Assembly (NCBI GenBank): GCA_963801195.1
Contig: CAWDDX010000003.1
Coordinates: 1,302,001 to 1,366,000, forward strand
Direction: 5' to 3'
DNA from: SZUA-36 sp963801195
GTDB taxonomy: Bacteria; Pseudomonadota; Gammaproteobacteria; Xanthomonadales; SZUA-36
Length of the DNA: 64,000 bases
Shown here: positions 1 through 9,530 of the stretch, in pieces
How positions within the stretch are numbered: the first letter of the stretch is position 1
How the letters are laid out: the number at the start of each line of letters is the position of its first letter
Notes under the pieces: model-generated
What the model was told of the DNA's origin: nothing
Databases searched by the model: none
The model's input: the letters and a program-made list of their open reading frames with translations, nothing else
Position numbers and translations under genes: made by a program

Positions 1-133
1 AAGCTGGCCCGGGCCAGACGCAGCTGGGCGCCGGGCTGGACTGAGACCCTTAGAGGGTTACGGGTGGAAGGAAGCCCAAGCCCAGGTGTGGCTGGACCAG
101 CCAGGGCCGGGATACTGGCGCAATGTTCGGGTT
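1..133 (-). repeat. Family A repeat, copy 1 (partial, reverse orientation)
   Basis: This stretch is the reverse complement of the conserved core seen at 18422-18759 and 36067-36414. It shares the run coding for the ACGGGTGGAAGGAAGCCCA region and ends at 115-133 with the family's 19-base terminal repeat. Compared with the full copies, about 100 bases are missing between the core and the terminal repeat, so this is an internally deleted copy. It is also cut by the window edge. It lies directly upstream of the DegQ-like protease gene and creates a false upstream start for it. Confidence 0.75.
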
Positions 134-195
134 CAACGCGAACCTGTGGCCCGTTGCCGTTGTCTCAACCGCTACGAATCAATCAGGAGTTAACT

Positions 196-1551
196 GTGAA
201 AAAGGTAGTTTGCGGAATTTCTCTCTTCCTGGCGCTGCTGTCAGGGTCGGGGCAGGCACTGGCCGTTTTACCCATGGCCATGGATGGGCAACCATTGCCA
301 TCGCTGGCGCCGGTGCTCAAGCAGGTGACGCCATCGGTGGTCAATGTTTATACCCAGACCCGTGTGCGCGTCAGGAGTCCGTTGCTTGACGATCCCTTCT
401 TCAGACGCTTTTTCAATATACCCGACGTTCCGCGCGAGCGTGTTTCCCAGAGCCTGGGTTCCGGCGTCGTGGTCAATGCCGAAAAAGGTTACGTCCTGAC
501 CAATAATCACGTCATTACCGGCGCAGACGAAATTTCTGTCAGCCTCAAGGATGGGCGAAGTCTCGAAGCAAAGCTGATTGGTACGGACCCCGACACCGAC
601 CTCGCGGTGATTCAGATACCCGCCGAAAACCTGACGGCGTTGCACCTGGCAAATTCTGATGAATTACAGGTGGGAGATTTTGTTGTCGCGGTCGGTAATC
701 CTTTCGGTCTGGGCCAGACCGTGACGTCCGGTATTGTCAGTGCGCTGGGCCGTACCGGTTTGCGTGGCCTCGAGTATCAGAATTTCATCCAGACCGACGC
801 GTCCATCAACCCGGGTAACTCGGGCGGCGCGCTGATCAATCTGCGTGGCGAGTTGGTGGGCATCAACAGCGCTATATTCACACCCAGCGGTGGTAATGTG
901 GGTATCGGTTTTGCCATCCCGTCCAGCATGGCAAGTTACGTCATGGCCCAGTTGATTGAGTTCGGCCAGGTGCGGCGCGGGACCCTCGGATTGATCGTGC
1001 AGGACCTGACGCCGGATCTGGCGGGTGCATTTTCGCTCGAGCCTGGTCTCGGCGTGCTCGTGGCGGAAGTTGCCGGCGGGTCGGCAGCGGATGACGCCGG
1101 CATGGAACCGGGTGACGTGATCGTCCAGATTGAGGAACAGGATATCAACAGCGCACGGGATTTTCACAATGCGCAGGGTCGCCTGGCAATCGGTGAGTCG
1201 CTCGACATCGAGTACCTGAGAAAAGGTAAGAAACGCGACACCACGCTGGCCGTCCGGGCCGTGCCGGTGTTAGATGGCGCCGACCTCGATTATCGCCTCG
1301 AAGGTGCGCGTTTTGCCGATTTGACGGAGAAGCACCGGCAGCTAAACCTGACCGGCGTGCTTCTCGACGAACTCGATGCGCGCAGCCGTCTCGCGGCGCA
1401 GGGACTACAGCCGGGTGACATCATCACCGGCGCGAACCGTCAACAGGTTCATAACCTGTCGGATTTCAGCAAACTCGTCGAAAATACACCCGGCAACATG
1501 TTATTGCAGGTCTGGCGTGACGGGCGCTCCTATATCGTCCGCGTCAATTGA
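196..1551 (+). CDS. degQ: DegQ/DegS-like periplasmic serine protease (HtrA family)
   Basis: Predicted periplasmic quality-control protease of the trypsin-like HtrA family (S1C), about 451 residues. A GTG start at 196 is chosen because AGGAG lies 6 bases upstream and a signal peptide follows at once (KK, hydrophobic stretch, cleavage near AQALA-type residues at 20-23). The open frame extends upstream, but only through a repeat element. The catalytic triad is visible as His105 (TNNHV), Asp135 (DTDLAV) and Ser209 (GNSGG). Two PDZ domains follow at about 245-340 and 355-451, as in DegQ/DegP rather than DegS, which has one. Whether it is DegP or DegQ is not settled by eye. It stands alone and precedes an aminopeptidase gene on the same strand. 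Confidence 0.93.
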   Translation: MKKVVCGISLFLALLSGSGQALAVLPMAMDGQPLPSLAPVLKQVTPSVVNVYTQTRVRVRSPLLDDPFFRRFFNIPDVPRERVSQSLGSGVVVNAEKGYVLTNNHVITGADEISVSLKDGRSLEAKLIGTDPDTDLAVIQIPAENLTALHLANSDELQVGDFVVAVGNPFGLGQTVTSGIVSALGRTGLRGLEYQNFIQTDASINPGNSGGALINLRGELVGINSAIFTPSGGNVGIGFAIPSSMASYVMAQLIEFGQVRRGTLGLIVQDLTPDLAGAFSLEPGLGVLVAEVAGGSAADDAGMEPGDVIVQIEEQDINSARDFHNAQGRLAIGESLDIEYLRKGKKRDTTLAVRAVPVLDGADLDYRLEGARFADLTEKHRQLNLTGVLLDELDARSRLAAQGLQPGDIITGANRQQVHNLSDFSKLVENTPGNMLLQVWRDGRSYIVRVN

Positions 1552-1652
1552 CGGAGGCTGTGCTGACAGCAATCCCGGCTTGCGGTCAAGGACGCTTTCC
1601 GCTAACACGGGTTTGGCATAAACTGGGGTGATTACCAAACAGAGGCTTAACG

Positions 1653-3014
1653 ATGAGCTTTACTGAAAAAAATGACGGCATTGCGCTATACCCGGTCAGT
1701 TCGTCCCGCTTTGAACAGTGGCTGGGCACCCTGCCCGGCATCCAGCAAAAATGGGTGAAAGCGGCCGGTTTCCGTGCCAAGGCAGGTGAATTGTGCAGCC
1801 TGCCCGACAGTGACGGAGCACTGCACGGTTACGCCTTCGGCATGGCGGAACAGGGCTGGTTGTACCAGCTTGCGCCGCTTCCGGCCAAGCTGGCGCCCGG
1901 CAATTACCGTTTGGTGTCGGACTGGACCCCCAAGCAACGCTTGCAGGCCAGTCTCGGCTGGGGCCTGGCCTGCTACCAGTTCAGCTTATATCTCAAATCG
2001 CAAGGCGAAATGCCGGCACTGGCGCTCGATGCGGATATCGTCACCGGCGCCAAGCGGCTGCTTTCTGCGCAGTCACTGGTGCGTGACCTGATCAACACGC
2101 CAACCGAGGACATGGGGCCGGCCCAGCTGGCGGACGCCATGCAGATGCAGGCCGATGAGTTCGGCGCCCACATGACCGTGGTCCACGGTGTTGACCTGTT
2201 GACCCAAAACTTCCCGGCCATCCACGCCGTCGGTCGTGCTTCCGGTCGCGAACCGCGCCTGGTCAAGCTGGAATGGGGAGAGGAGCACCTGCCGTTGCTG
2301 GCACTGTGTGGCAAGGGCGTGTGTTTTGATACCGGCGGTTTGAACCTGAAACCTTCATCAGGTATGGCGCTGATGAAAAAGGACATGGGCGGTGCGGCGC
2401 ACGTATTGGCCCTCGCCCGTTTGATCATGCAGGCGCAATTGCCGGTCCGGTTGCTGGTGCTGGTCCCGGCGGTTGAAAACTCCGTATCCGGCAATGCCTA
2501 TCGTCCGGGGGACGTCATTCCCACGCGCAAGGGTCTGAGTGTCGAAATTGGCAATACCGATGCCGAGGGACGTGTCGTACTGGCGGACACGCTGACCTAT
2601 GCCTGTGAGCACGACCCCGACCTGGTCATCGATTTTGCCACGCTCACCGGTGCGGCCAGGACCGCGATGGGTACGGACCTGCCTCCTGTATTCAGCAATG
2701 ACATCGCCATCGCAAACGCGATCATGGCGGCGGGCGACCTCGAGGAAGACCCGCTTTGGGTATTTCCGCTTTACCAGCCCTACAGGGAATTGCTGAAAAG
2801 CCAGATTGCTGACCTGAACAACATGAGCAGGACCCCCTATGGGGGTTGCATCACCGCGGCGTTATTCCTCGAGTATTTTGTCAATACCCAAACCAGTTGG
2901 GTGCACATCGACACCTTCGGCTGGAACCAGACGGCCCGCCCGGGCCGCCCGCTTGGCGGTGAGGCACTGGGCCTCAGGGCGGTGTTCCACTACCTGAAAA
3001 ACAGGTACGCCTGA
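1653..3014 (+). CDS. M17 leucyl aminopeptidase family protein
   Basis: Predicted cytosolic metallo-aminopeptidase of 453 residues that removes N-terminal residues from peptides using two metal ions. The M17 signature NTDAEGR is at residues 301-307. The upstream metal and catalytic region with KGVCFDTGGLNLKP (about 221-234) and the KKD residues near 242-244 are also present. Its length is slightly below PepA (about 500), and the divergent N-terminal domain resembles the PepB-like or uncharacterised M17 branch. It starts with ATG after a short purine-rich leader. It probably forms its own transcription unit, closed by the hairpin at 3119-3147. Confidence 0.93.
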   Translation: MSFTEKNDGIALYPVSSSRFEQWLGTLPGIQQKWVKAAGFRAKAGELCSLPDSDGALHGYAFGMAEQGWLYQLAPLPAKLAPGNYRLVSDWTPKQRLQASLGWGLACYQFSLYLKSQGEMPALALDADIVTGAKRLLSAQSLVRDLINTPTEDMGPAQLADAMQMQADEFGAHMTVVHGVDLLTQNFPAIHAVGRASGREPRLVKLEWGEEHLPLLALCGKGVCFDTGGLNLKPSSGMALMKKDMGGAAHVLALARLIMQAQLPVRLLVLVPAVENSVSGNAYRPGDVIPTRKGLSVEIGNTDAEGRVVLADTLTYACEHDPDLVIDFATLTGAARTAMGTDLPPVFSNDIAIANAIMAAGDLEEDPLWVFPLYQPYRELLKSQIADLNNMSRTPYGGCITAALFLEYFVNTQTSWVHIDTFGWNQTARPGRPLGGEALGLRAVFHYLKNRYA

Positions 3015-3118
3015 AAGCCCCGGAATACGACGGTCGAGCTTCAGCTTCAGCCTATTCGCGGGACAGTTGATTAACGTCAATTACGTCTCACCCCAAGGGG
3101 AGTAAATTCACGCCTGAG

Positions 3119-3147
3119 AACCCATCCGGCCTCTACCCGGATGGGTT
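3119..3147. terminator. Hairpin between aminopeptidase and catabolic cluster
   Basis: An 11-base perfect inverted repeat (AACCCATCCGG / CCGGATGGGTT) with a short loop. No long T-run follows, so it may be a weak or factor-assisted terminator for the aminopeptidase gene. Alternatively it could be a leader structure of the downstream cluster, whose first ATG is at 3204. Confidence 0.5.
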
Positions 3148-3203
3148 GTTGCGCCTCGCCCGACGGGTGGCGGCGGTTCAAACACCTTCGGGAGATTCAA
3201 GGT

Positions 3204-4325
3204 ATGGACAGGAAGTACAGGATCGCGTGGTTGCCTGGTGACGGCGTTGGTATAGAGGTCATGGAGGCGGCGCGAATCGTCCTCGATGGCGCCGGATTTG
3301 ACGCGGACTACATACACGGTGATATCGGCTGGGAATTCTGGCGCACCGAGGGCGACGCGTTTCCCGCACGGACCATTGAGTTGCTGAACAATGTCGACGC
3401 CGCCATGTTCGGCGCGATCACTTCAAAACCCGTAAAAGAAACGGAAAAGGAACTCGTGCCGGCGTTACAGGGTACGGGGCTGACCTACCGCTCACCGATC
3501 GTGCGTATGCGACAGCTATTTGACCTTTACGTGTGCCTGAGACCCTGCAAGGCCTTTCCCGAGAATCCGATCAATTTCCACGAGGGCATTGACCTGGTTA
3601 TTTTCCGTGAGAATACCGAGGACCTGTACTCCGGCGTCGAATTCAACCCCGTTCCCGAAAAGCCTGAGCGACGTACTGGCGGAACTGTCCCCGGCATTCA
3701 AGGCGTTCGAGAAGCTGTCCGGCGACGAGTACGCGATCTCCTGCAAGATAAATACCCGCAAAGGCTCCGAGCGGATCATCCGCGCGGCATTCGAATTTGC
3801 CCGCAAGTTCGGGCGCAAAAAAGTCACGGTGGTGCACAAGGCCAACGTGGTACGCGCCACCGACGGCCTGTTCCTGGAAACGGCGCGTAAGGTGGCCAAG
3901 GATTACCCGGAAATCGCCATGGACGACGCCAACATCGACGCCATCACCATGTGGCTGCTGAAGAACCCGTTCAACTACGACGTGCTGGTCGCACCCAACC
4001 TTTACGGCGACATCGTTTCGGACCTTTGCGCCCAGATGGTCGGCGGGCTCGGTTTTGGCTGCTCCGGCAACATCGGTGAGAAACTCGCGGTGTTCGAACC
4101 CACGCATGGTTCGGCGCCCAAATACTCCGGCAGTACAAGGTCAATCCGATCGCCACCATCCTGGCCGCCAAGATGATGCTTGACTGGCTGGGTGAAACGG
4201 ACGCGGCGCAGCGCATCGAGGACGCCGTCGCCGCGGTTATTCGCGATGGCGAGGTGCGTACCTACGACATGGGCGGTTCTTCGACGACCCTGGAGATGGC
4301 TGCGGCCATTGCCGGCAAACTTTAG
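3204..4325 (+). pseudogene. Isopropylmalate/isocitrate dehydrogenase-family gene, two frameshifts
   Basis: The conceptual product is a beta-decarboxylating dehydrogenase of the LeuB/Icd/tartrate dehydrogenase family, about 373 residues. The N-terminus has the family start (IAWLPGDGVGIEV), the substrate-binding region RSPIVRMRQ, the FRENTEDLYSGVEF motif and the nucleotide-binding end EPTHGSAPKY. The reading frame breaks twice. One A too many lies in the A-run at 3658-3661, and one G too few at 4129-4130; correcting both restores one continuous conserved protein ending at TAG 4325. There are no in-frame stops apart from those caused by the shifts, so a sequencing or assembly error is as likely as gene decay. 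The substrate is unknown. It heads a five-gene same-strand cluster. Confidence 0.8.
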
Positions 4326-4338
4326 GACGGGGGCTTTG

Positions 4339-5254
4339 ATGAAACATGTCATCGTCCACGAAGTTGGCCCGCGCGACGGGCTTGCAGATGGAGCAGCAGG
4401 TCGTGCCGATCGAGACCCGGGAAGACTGGATTCGCCGCACGATGGAATCCGGCGTCGATATCGTGCAGGTCGGTTCATTTGTCCACCCGGTCGAAGGTTC
4501 CGCAGATGGCCGACACCGATGAACTGATCCGGCGGCTGATCAAAGACAAGACCTCCCCGGTGATTCTCGCCGGACTCGCGCTGAATGAACGCGGCCTGGA
4601 ACGCGGCCTTGAGTGCGGGGTTGAAATGTTCTGCCTCGGCGCCTCCGCCAGCGAAACCCACAGCCTCAGGAATACCGGCATGGGGACCATGGAGGCGACG
4701 CGCCGAATGATCGGCGCCGCGCAGCAGGCCCTGGCCGCGGGTAAAAAAGTGCAGGTTTCGGTGCAGTCGGCCTTCGGTTGCGGCTTTGAAGGGCCGATAC
4801 CCGAGGAACGCGTGCTCGAGATGGTTGGCGCATACCTCGAGGCCGGCCTGCGCAACATCAGCCTGGCCGACACGGCCGGCCATGCTCATCCGGCCCAGGT
4901 TGAGCGCTTTTTTCGGCGCCGTGTTTAAGCTCGATCCCGGGATCGAATGCACCTGTCATTTCCACAATACCTACGGTCTTGGAATGGCGAATATCATGGC
5001 GGCCCTGCGTGCCGGCGTGAGTTCGTTCGAAACCTCGTTCGCGGGACTCGGCGGTTGCCCGTTCACCAAGGTGGCGGCAGGCAACGTAGCCACCGAGGAC
5101 TTCGTGAATGCCTTGCAGTTGCAGGGGGTGCGCCGGGACGTGGAGCTGGAAGGCTTGATCGGCGTGGCCAGGGACGTCGCCGAAGTATTTCGGACGCGAG
5201 ATGCCGGGTTGCGTCTACAAGACCGGACCATTGGCCAGAAAGGAGGCGGCATGA
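4339..5254 (+). pseudogene. HMG-CoA lyase-like gene, about four frameshifts
   Basis: The conceptual product is a TIM-barrel lyase of the HMG-CoA lyase family (HMGL-like domain), about 304 residues. It begins MKHVIVHEVGPRDG, typical of the family, and contains VPQMADTDE, SVQSAFGCGFEG and the terminal GGCPF segment. Single-base changes near 4382 (extra T), 4492 (extra G), 4908-4913 (T6 where T5 is expected) and 5183 (extra A) break it. Repairing them gives the C-terminus MPGCVYKTGPLARKEAA and a TGA at 5252-5254. That TGA overlaps the ATG of the next gene as ATGA, a normal coupled junction, so the undamaged gene was part of an operon. In living enzymes of this family the product would cleave a 3-hydroxy-acyl-CoA to acetyl-CoA or pyruvate plus a keto acid. 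Confidence 0.8.
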
Positions 5255-6450
5255 GCGAACCGATCCTGAAAGGTATCCGGGTCCTCGACCTGACGAATGT
5301 GCTGGCGGGGCCCTTCGCCACGCTGCACCTGGCGCTGCTGGGCGCGGACGTGATCAAGATAGAGCGGCCCGGCAGCGGTGACCTGGCGCGCAAGCTGGGC
5401 ACCCTCTCCGAATTGAACGAGCAGGAGATGGGGACCAGCTTCCTGGCGCAAAACGCGAACAAGAAGTCGGTGACACTCAACACGAAGACTCCCGAGGGCA
5501 GGGAGATATTCCAGAAACTGGTGAAGACGGCGGACGTGCTGGTCGAGAACTTCCGTCCCGGCGTCATGGACCGCTTGGGACTCGGCTACGACGTCCTGAA
5601 GGAAATCAATCCGGGCTTGATCTATTGCGCCATTTCGGGATTCGGCCAGACCGGTCCCGATGCGCACAAACCCGCCTACGACCAGATCATCCAGGGACTC
5701 AGTGGCGAAATGGCGGTCAACGGTGACGAGCGGCTGAACCCATTGCGTGCCGGATTCCCGGTGTGCGACACGGTCGGCGGACTGAACGGCGCCTTCGCGA
5801 TCATGGCGGCACTTTTTCACCGCGAGCGCACGGCGAGGGGCAATTTATCGACATCGCGATGCTGGACTCCATCATGCCCCTGATGGGCTGGGTGGCTGCG
5901 AACCTGCTCATCGCGAAGCAGCAGCCGCAGCCCATGGGCAACGACAACTTCACCGCGGCGCCGTCCGGGGTGTTCCGCACCGCGGACGGGCATATCAATA
6001 TCGCCGCCAACAAGCAGGAGCAGTGGGAGGCGGTCTGCGACGTGCTCGGTGTGCCCGAACTGAAGACCGATCCGCGTTTCCAGAAACGTGACATCCGCAA
6101 GCAGAACCGCAAGGAATTGACGCCGCTGCTGGAGGCGAAGCTGGCGGCGCCGCAGCACCAGCTGAATGGGTGGAACTGCTCAATGCGAACAACGTGCCGA
6201 GCGGCGCCATCCTGAGCCTCGAGGAGGCGCTGAACCAGCCGCAGGTCAAGCACCGCCAGACCCTGCAGGAGGTGCCGGTCGAGGGCATCGGAAGCATTCC
6301 GTTGTTCTCCCTCACTGCGAAGTTTCAACAGAATCCGGGCGGCATCACCGCCCCGCCGCCGCGGCTTTCGGCGCACACGGCGAGGTATTGGCGGGCATCG
6401 GTATCACCGAAGAAGAAGTGGACGATCTGAAAACGAAACAGGTGGTCTGA
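5251..6450 (+). pseudogene. CaiB/BaiF (family III) CoA transferase gene, three frameshifts
   Basis: The conceptual product is a family III CoA transferase of about 400 residues. It begins ILKGIRVLDLTNVLAGPFAT and has the IKIERPGSGD segment and the NKKSVTLN motif, then a C-terminus with NVPSGAILSLEEAL, PPPRL and an EVLA helix. Frameshifts lie near 5832 (one G short), about 6158-6165 (one base short) and 6378 (one G short); each sits in a short base run. The start overlaps the stop of the HMGL-like gene. Beside an HMGL-like lyase it would plausibly activate a dicarboxylate such as a 3-hydroxy-3-methyl diacid with CoA from a donor thioester; this is inference. Confidence 0.8.
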
Positions 6451-6476
6451 CGGCCACTGCAGGAAAGGAGATTGAG

Positions 6477-7766
6477 ATGGGAATGACATACGTACAAAAG
6501 TTGCTCGCCCGGGCGTGCGGCAGGGACGAGGTGGCCGTAGGCGAAATCCTCGAATTGCCGGTGCATCTTGCCATGTCGCACGAGAACGCGGCGCTTGTCA
6601 TCAACCAGTTCAAGGAGATATTCCGGGGTACCGGTCGGGAACCCCGCGTATGGGACCCGCAGCGGATCGCGATTATTTTTGACCATCGCGTTCCCGCTGA
6701 GTCTTCAAAGACTGCGACCAATCACAAGCGAATCCGTGAATTCGTGGCCGATCAGGGAATAAGCAAGTTCCACGATGTCCGCGGTGACGTCGGTGGGATC
6801 TGCCACCAGATACTGCCGGAGAACGGTTACGTCCGGCCGGGCCAGGTGCTGGTGGGTACGGATAGCCACACCACCACGCATGGCGCGCTCGGCGCTTTTG
6901 CCTTCGGCATCGGGGCCACCGAGATGGCCGCGGTCTGGGCGCTGGGCAGAATTCTCAATATCGAAGTGCCGGGAACCATCAAGGTCGTGGTCAACGGCAA
7001 GCTCCCGCAAGGCGTCTACCCGAAGGACCTGATTCTCTACATTATGGGCTTGCTCAGTGCAGAGGGCGCCAATTTCAAGGTGATCGAATTCCATGGTGAC
7101 GTGATCCGTGACATGCCGACCTCGGGCAGGCTGGTGTTGTGCAACATGGCGGTCGAAGCCGGCGCAACTGCAGGCGTCGTGCCGCCCGATGAGGAGACCC
7201 GCCGCTACCTGCGCGATGAGGCCCACGTTGAAGATGAACCGGACATGTTTACTGCGGATGCCGATGCTGTCTATGACCGCGTCGTCGAAATTGACGCCAA
7301 CCAGCTCGAACCCCAGATCGCTTGTCCGCACACGGTGGACAACGTCAAGTCCATCGGTGGCGTACAGGGCAAAAAGATAAACCAGATCGTCGTTGGTTCC
7401 TGTACGAACGGCCGTCTCGACGACATCGAGATCGTGGCGCGGACCCTGAAGGGCAAACACGTGGCTGAAGGCACGCGCATGCTCGTCTTTCCGGCTTCGT
7501 GGCGTATTTACTCCGACGCGCTGGAGGCCGGCTATCTGCGCGACCTGATCGCGGCCGGTGCAGTGGTTTGCAACCCCGGTTGCGGGCCCTGCCTGGGTAT
7601 TCACCAGGGCGCACTGGGTGACAACGAGGTGGCGCTCGCAACGACCAACCGCAACTTCAAGGGCCGCATGGGCAATCCCGGCGCCGAGGTGTTCCTGTGT
7701 TCACCGGCGGTGGCGGCGGCAAGTGCGCTTACCGGCGTGATAACCGATCCAAGAGAGGTGCATTGA
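6477..7766 (+). CDS. LeuC-like 3-isopropylmalate dehydratase/homoaconitase large subunit
   Basis: Aconitase-superfamily large subunit of 429 residues, an iron-sulfur hydro-lyase that needs the small subunit encoded next. Three cluster-ligand cysteines are visible: Cys309 (VGSCTNGR), Cys369 and Cys372 (NPGCGPC). The substrate-side motif VGTDSHTTTHGALG is at about 126-140. The length of about 430 matches the archaeal-type LeuC/HacA/dimethylmalate dehydratase branch rather than the 465-residue enteric LeuC. AGGAG lies 5-9 bases upstream of the ATG. Unlike the three genes before it, the frame is intact. Because of its catabolic neighbours, a role in leucine synthesis is doubtful; hydration or isomerisation of a branched dicarboxylate is more likely (inference). 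Confidence 0.88.
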   Translation: MGMTYVQKLLARACGRDEVAVGEILELPVHLAMSHENAALVINQFKEIFRGTGREPRVWDPQRIAIIFDHRVPAESSKTATNHKRIREFVADQGISKFHDVRGDVGGICHQILPENGYVRPGQVLVGTDSHTTTHGALGAFAFGIGATEMAAVWALGRILNIEVPGTIKVVVNGKLPQGVYPKDLILYIMGLLSAEGANFKVIEFHGDVIRDMPTSGRLVLCNMAVEAGATAGVVPPDEETRRYLRDEAHVEDEPDMFTADADAVYDRVVEIDANQLEPQIACPHTVDNVKSIGGVQGKKINQIVVGSCTNGRLDDIEIVARTLKGKHVAEGTRMLVFPASWRIYSDALEAGYLRDLIAAGAVVCNPGCGPCLGIHQGALGDNEVALATTNRNFKGRMGNPGAEVFLCSPAVAAASALTGVITDPREVH

Positions 7767-7767
7767 A

Positions 7768-8268
7768 ATGACCAAGGGAAAAGTCGTACTGAAGCTGGAA
7801 GACGATATTTCGACGGACATCATATACCCGGGCCGATTCATGGCGACGGTGCTGCCGACGGAAACGCCGCAGTTTGCCTTTGCGGACGACAAGGCGTTTA
7901 ACCGGTCGCTCACCAACAACGAGATTCCTGCGGGTAGTTTCATCGTGGCCGGGGACAATTTCGGTTGCGGTTCCTCGCGTGAACAGGCCGCGTCGTGCAT
8001 CAAGGGTTACGAGATCACCGTCATCGCGCGAAATTTTGCCAGGATTTTCCTGCAGAACTCGATCAACGTCGGCTTGCAGATGATCATTTGTCCGGATATC
8101 GAGGCCGGGGTGGATGATGAACTGGATGTCAGGGGCAACCAGGTACTGAACCTGACGTCCGGCAAGTCATTTGCGATTAAAGCGCTACCGGAAGCGCGGC
8201 AGGCGATCATCGATGCGGGCGGGCTGATTCCATACGCGAGAGCCTTGCTGCTGGAACGCGCCGGATAG
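7768..8268 (+). CDS. LeuD-like dehydratase small subunit
   Basis: Swivelling small subunit of an aconitase-family dehydratase, 166 residues. It contains the conserved GDNFGCGSSREQA loop near residues 60-72 that contacts substrate, and an N-terminal DDISTDIIYPGRF. The gene starts one base after the large-subunit stop, so the two are translationally coupled and form the hydratase of this cluster. The gene to its right is convergent, so the cluster ends here. Paralogues serve leucine synthesis, homoaconitate and dimethylmalate metabolism; sequence alone does not choose. Confidence 0.9.
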   Translation: MTKGKVVLKLEDDISTDIIYPGRFMATVLPTETPQFAFADDKAFNRSLTNNEIPAGSFIVAGDNFGCGSSREQAASCIKGYEITVIARNFARIFLQNSINVGLQMIICPDIEAGVDDELDVRGNQVLNLTSGKSFAIKALPEARQAIIDAGGLIPYARALLLERAG

Positions 8269-8289
8269 GGGTCTTTTCCGGGGTCGCTT

Positions 8290-9444
8290 CTAAAGCAGGA
8301 CAAAACTTGCGATCGCCACGCCGGAGCTGACGATCGCAAGCAGTGCGATGTAGCTGATTCCAATCAGGCCAAACTTGCCGAGGGTCAGCAGCCAGTTCTG
8401 CTTGTAGACCACGCGCAGTGAAATCAGCATATAGACGGGGATCCACAACCCGATGACGATCATCGACCAGTTCATGGCAGTAGCAGCAGCGGGGTGGCCG
8501 TTGGCCGTGAATATTGATTCGCCGACACTTGCCAGCAATACCAGTGTCAGGCTGACAAACAGAAAGGCGTGGTTGTGCAGGGCGTAAATCAGGTGCTCGA
8601 TATAGTAACGTTTTGCGAACAGGTACCAGAACTTGAGAATCAGGGCCACAACCGGCAGTAGTATGAACATGGTAGCCGGCAAAATATCAAAAACCTTGTC
8701 GATGATCAGGTTGGGATTTGAATTGATCTGTTCAGCCTTGTGCGGTGATTCTTCAACCTCGTCATTGATGCGGTCATTGAGCCAGTCCGGCAGCCACTTG
8801 ATGTCCACCGGGTTGGTTTCACGATTCCAGGGCTGGTCGTTGAACTGGATGTCATCCACCTTGAATCCGGCGCTGGTTTTCTTCTCGCCCTTGCTCTCGG
8901 CGATGATCGCGTCTGTGTCGAGGTCCGCGCGCATTTCCGGGGGCAGTTTGTTTAAGGCGTCTTCGACTTTTTGTTGATCAACTGCTGCGACATCGGCGTT
9001 CCGTAAGACGATGTCTTTATCCTCATTGAAATTTATCTTTACCGCGTCGCTCGAAATCAATGCCGCCAACAGGAAAAACACGATGCTGGAGAAAATATAC
9101 AGGCGCATGGGTGGTGCATAGCGAAAACGGCGGCCTTCCATGTAGTCGCGCGTCAGGCGCCCCGGTTTGAATAACAACGGTTTCATGGTGCGGATAAAAC
9201 GTGAATCGAGATCGAGTAAATCTTCCATGAAATCCCTGAAAAGAACAGGGAAGAATCGCATGAAATTACGATCGGGCTGACCGCAGAAGTAGCAGAACGG
9301 ACCCTTCAATCCGGTTCCACAATTCAGGCACCTGTCGGACCCCGCCAGTTTCTTCGCACTTAGCGAAAGCGACGGATCGCCGGTCGTTACCGGTATTATT
9401 TCTCCTTTGCCGATGTCTCCGTTTGCGGGTTGTTCCGTGCTCAT
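8290..9444 (-). CDS. DUF3667 membrane protein with zinc ribbon
   Basis: Integral membrane protein of 384 residues with a cytoplasmic N-terminal zinc-ribbon-like motif: Cys39, Cys42, Cys51 and Cys54 (CLNCG / CYFCGQ). This is followed by the DUF3667 signature region (LLDLDSRFIRTMKPLLFKPG and YMEGRRFRYAPPMRLYIF). One membrane helix lies at about 115-135. A long soluble insert (about 140-265) follows, then four more hydrophobic segments to the end. The molecular function of the family is not known. It is convergent with the LeuD-like gene and divergent from the MATE gene. Confidence 0.85.
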   Translation of the reverse strand: MSTEQPANGDIGKGEIIPVTTGDPSLSLSAKKLAGSDRCLNCGTGLKGPFCYFCGQPDRNFMRFFPVLFRDFMEDLLDLDSRFIRTMKPLLFKPGRLTRDYMEGRRFRYAPPMRLYIFSSIVFFLLAALISSDAVKINFNEDKDIVLRNADVAAVDQQKVEDALNKLPPEMRADLDTDAIIAESKGEKKTSAGFKVDDIQFNDQPWNRETNPVDIKWLPDWLNDRINDEVEESPHKAEQINSNPNLIIDKVFDILPATMFILLPVVALILKFWYLFAKRYYIEHLIYALHNHAFLFVSLTLVLLASVGESIFTANGHPAAATAMNWSMIVIGLWIPVYMLISLRVVYKQNWLLTLGKFGLIGISYIALLAIVSSGVAIASFVLL

Positions 9445-9530
9445 ATCAACACACCGTCGTCTGCGTGAATTCGATCATGCTGTTTCAATCACCTTGTACT
9501 ACAATGCCCGTTCACGCCAGATTGTAGCCA

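Noticed and set aside
64..195. Longer N-terminus of the DegQ-like protease
   Set aside because: It reads through repeat DNA; GTG 196 has a good ribosome site and begins the signal peptide.
4786..5883. Apparent natural fusion of HMGL-like lyase with CoA transferase
   Set aside because: The fusion arises only from an extra base near 5183; without it the lyase ends in a normal C-terminus and stop overlapping the next ATG.
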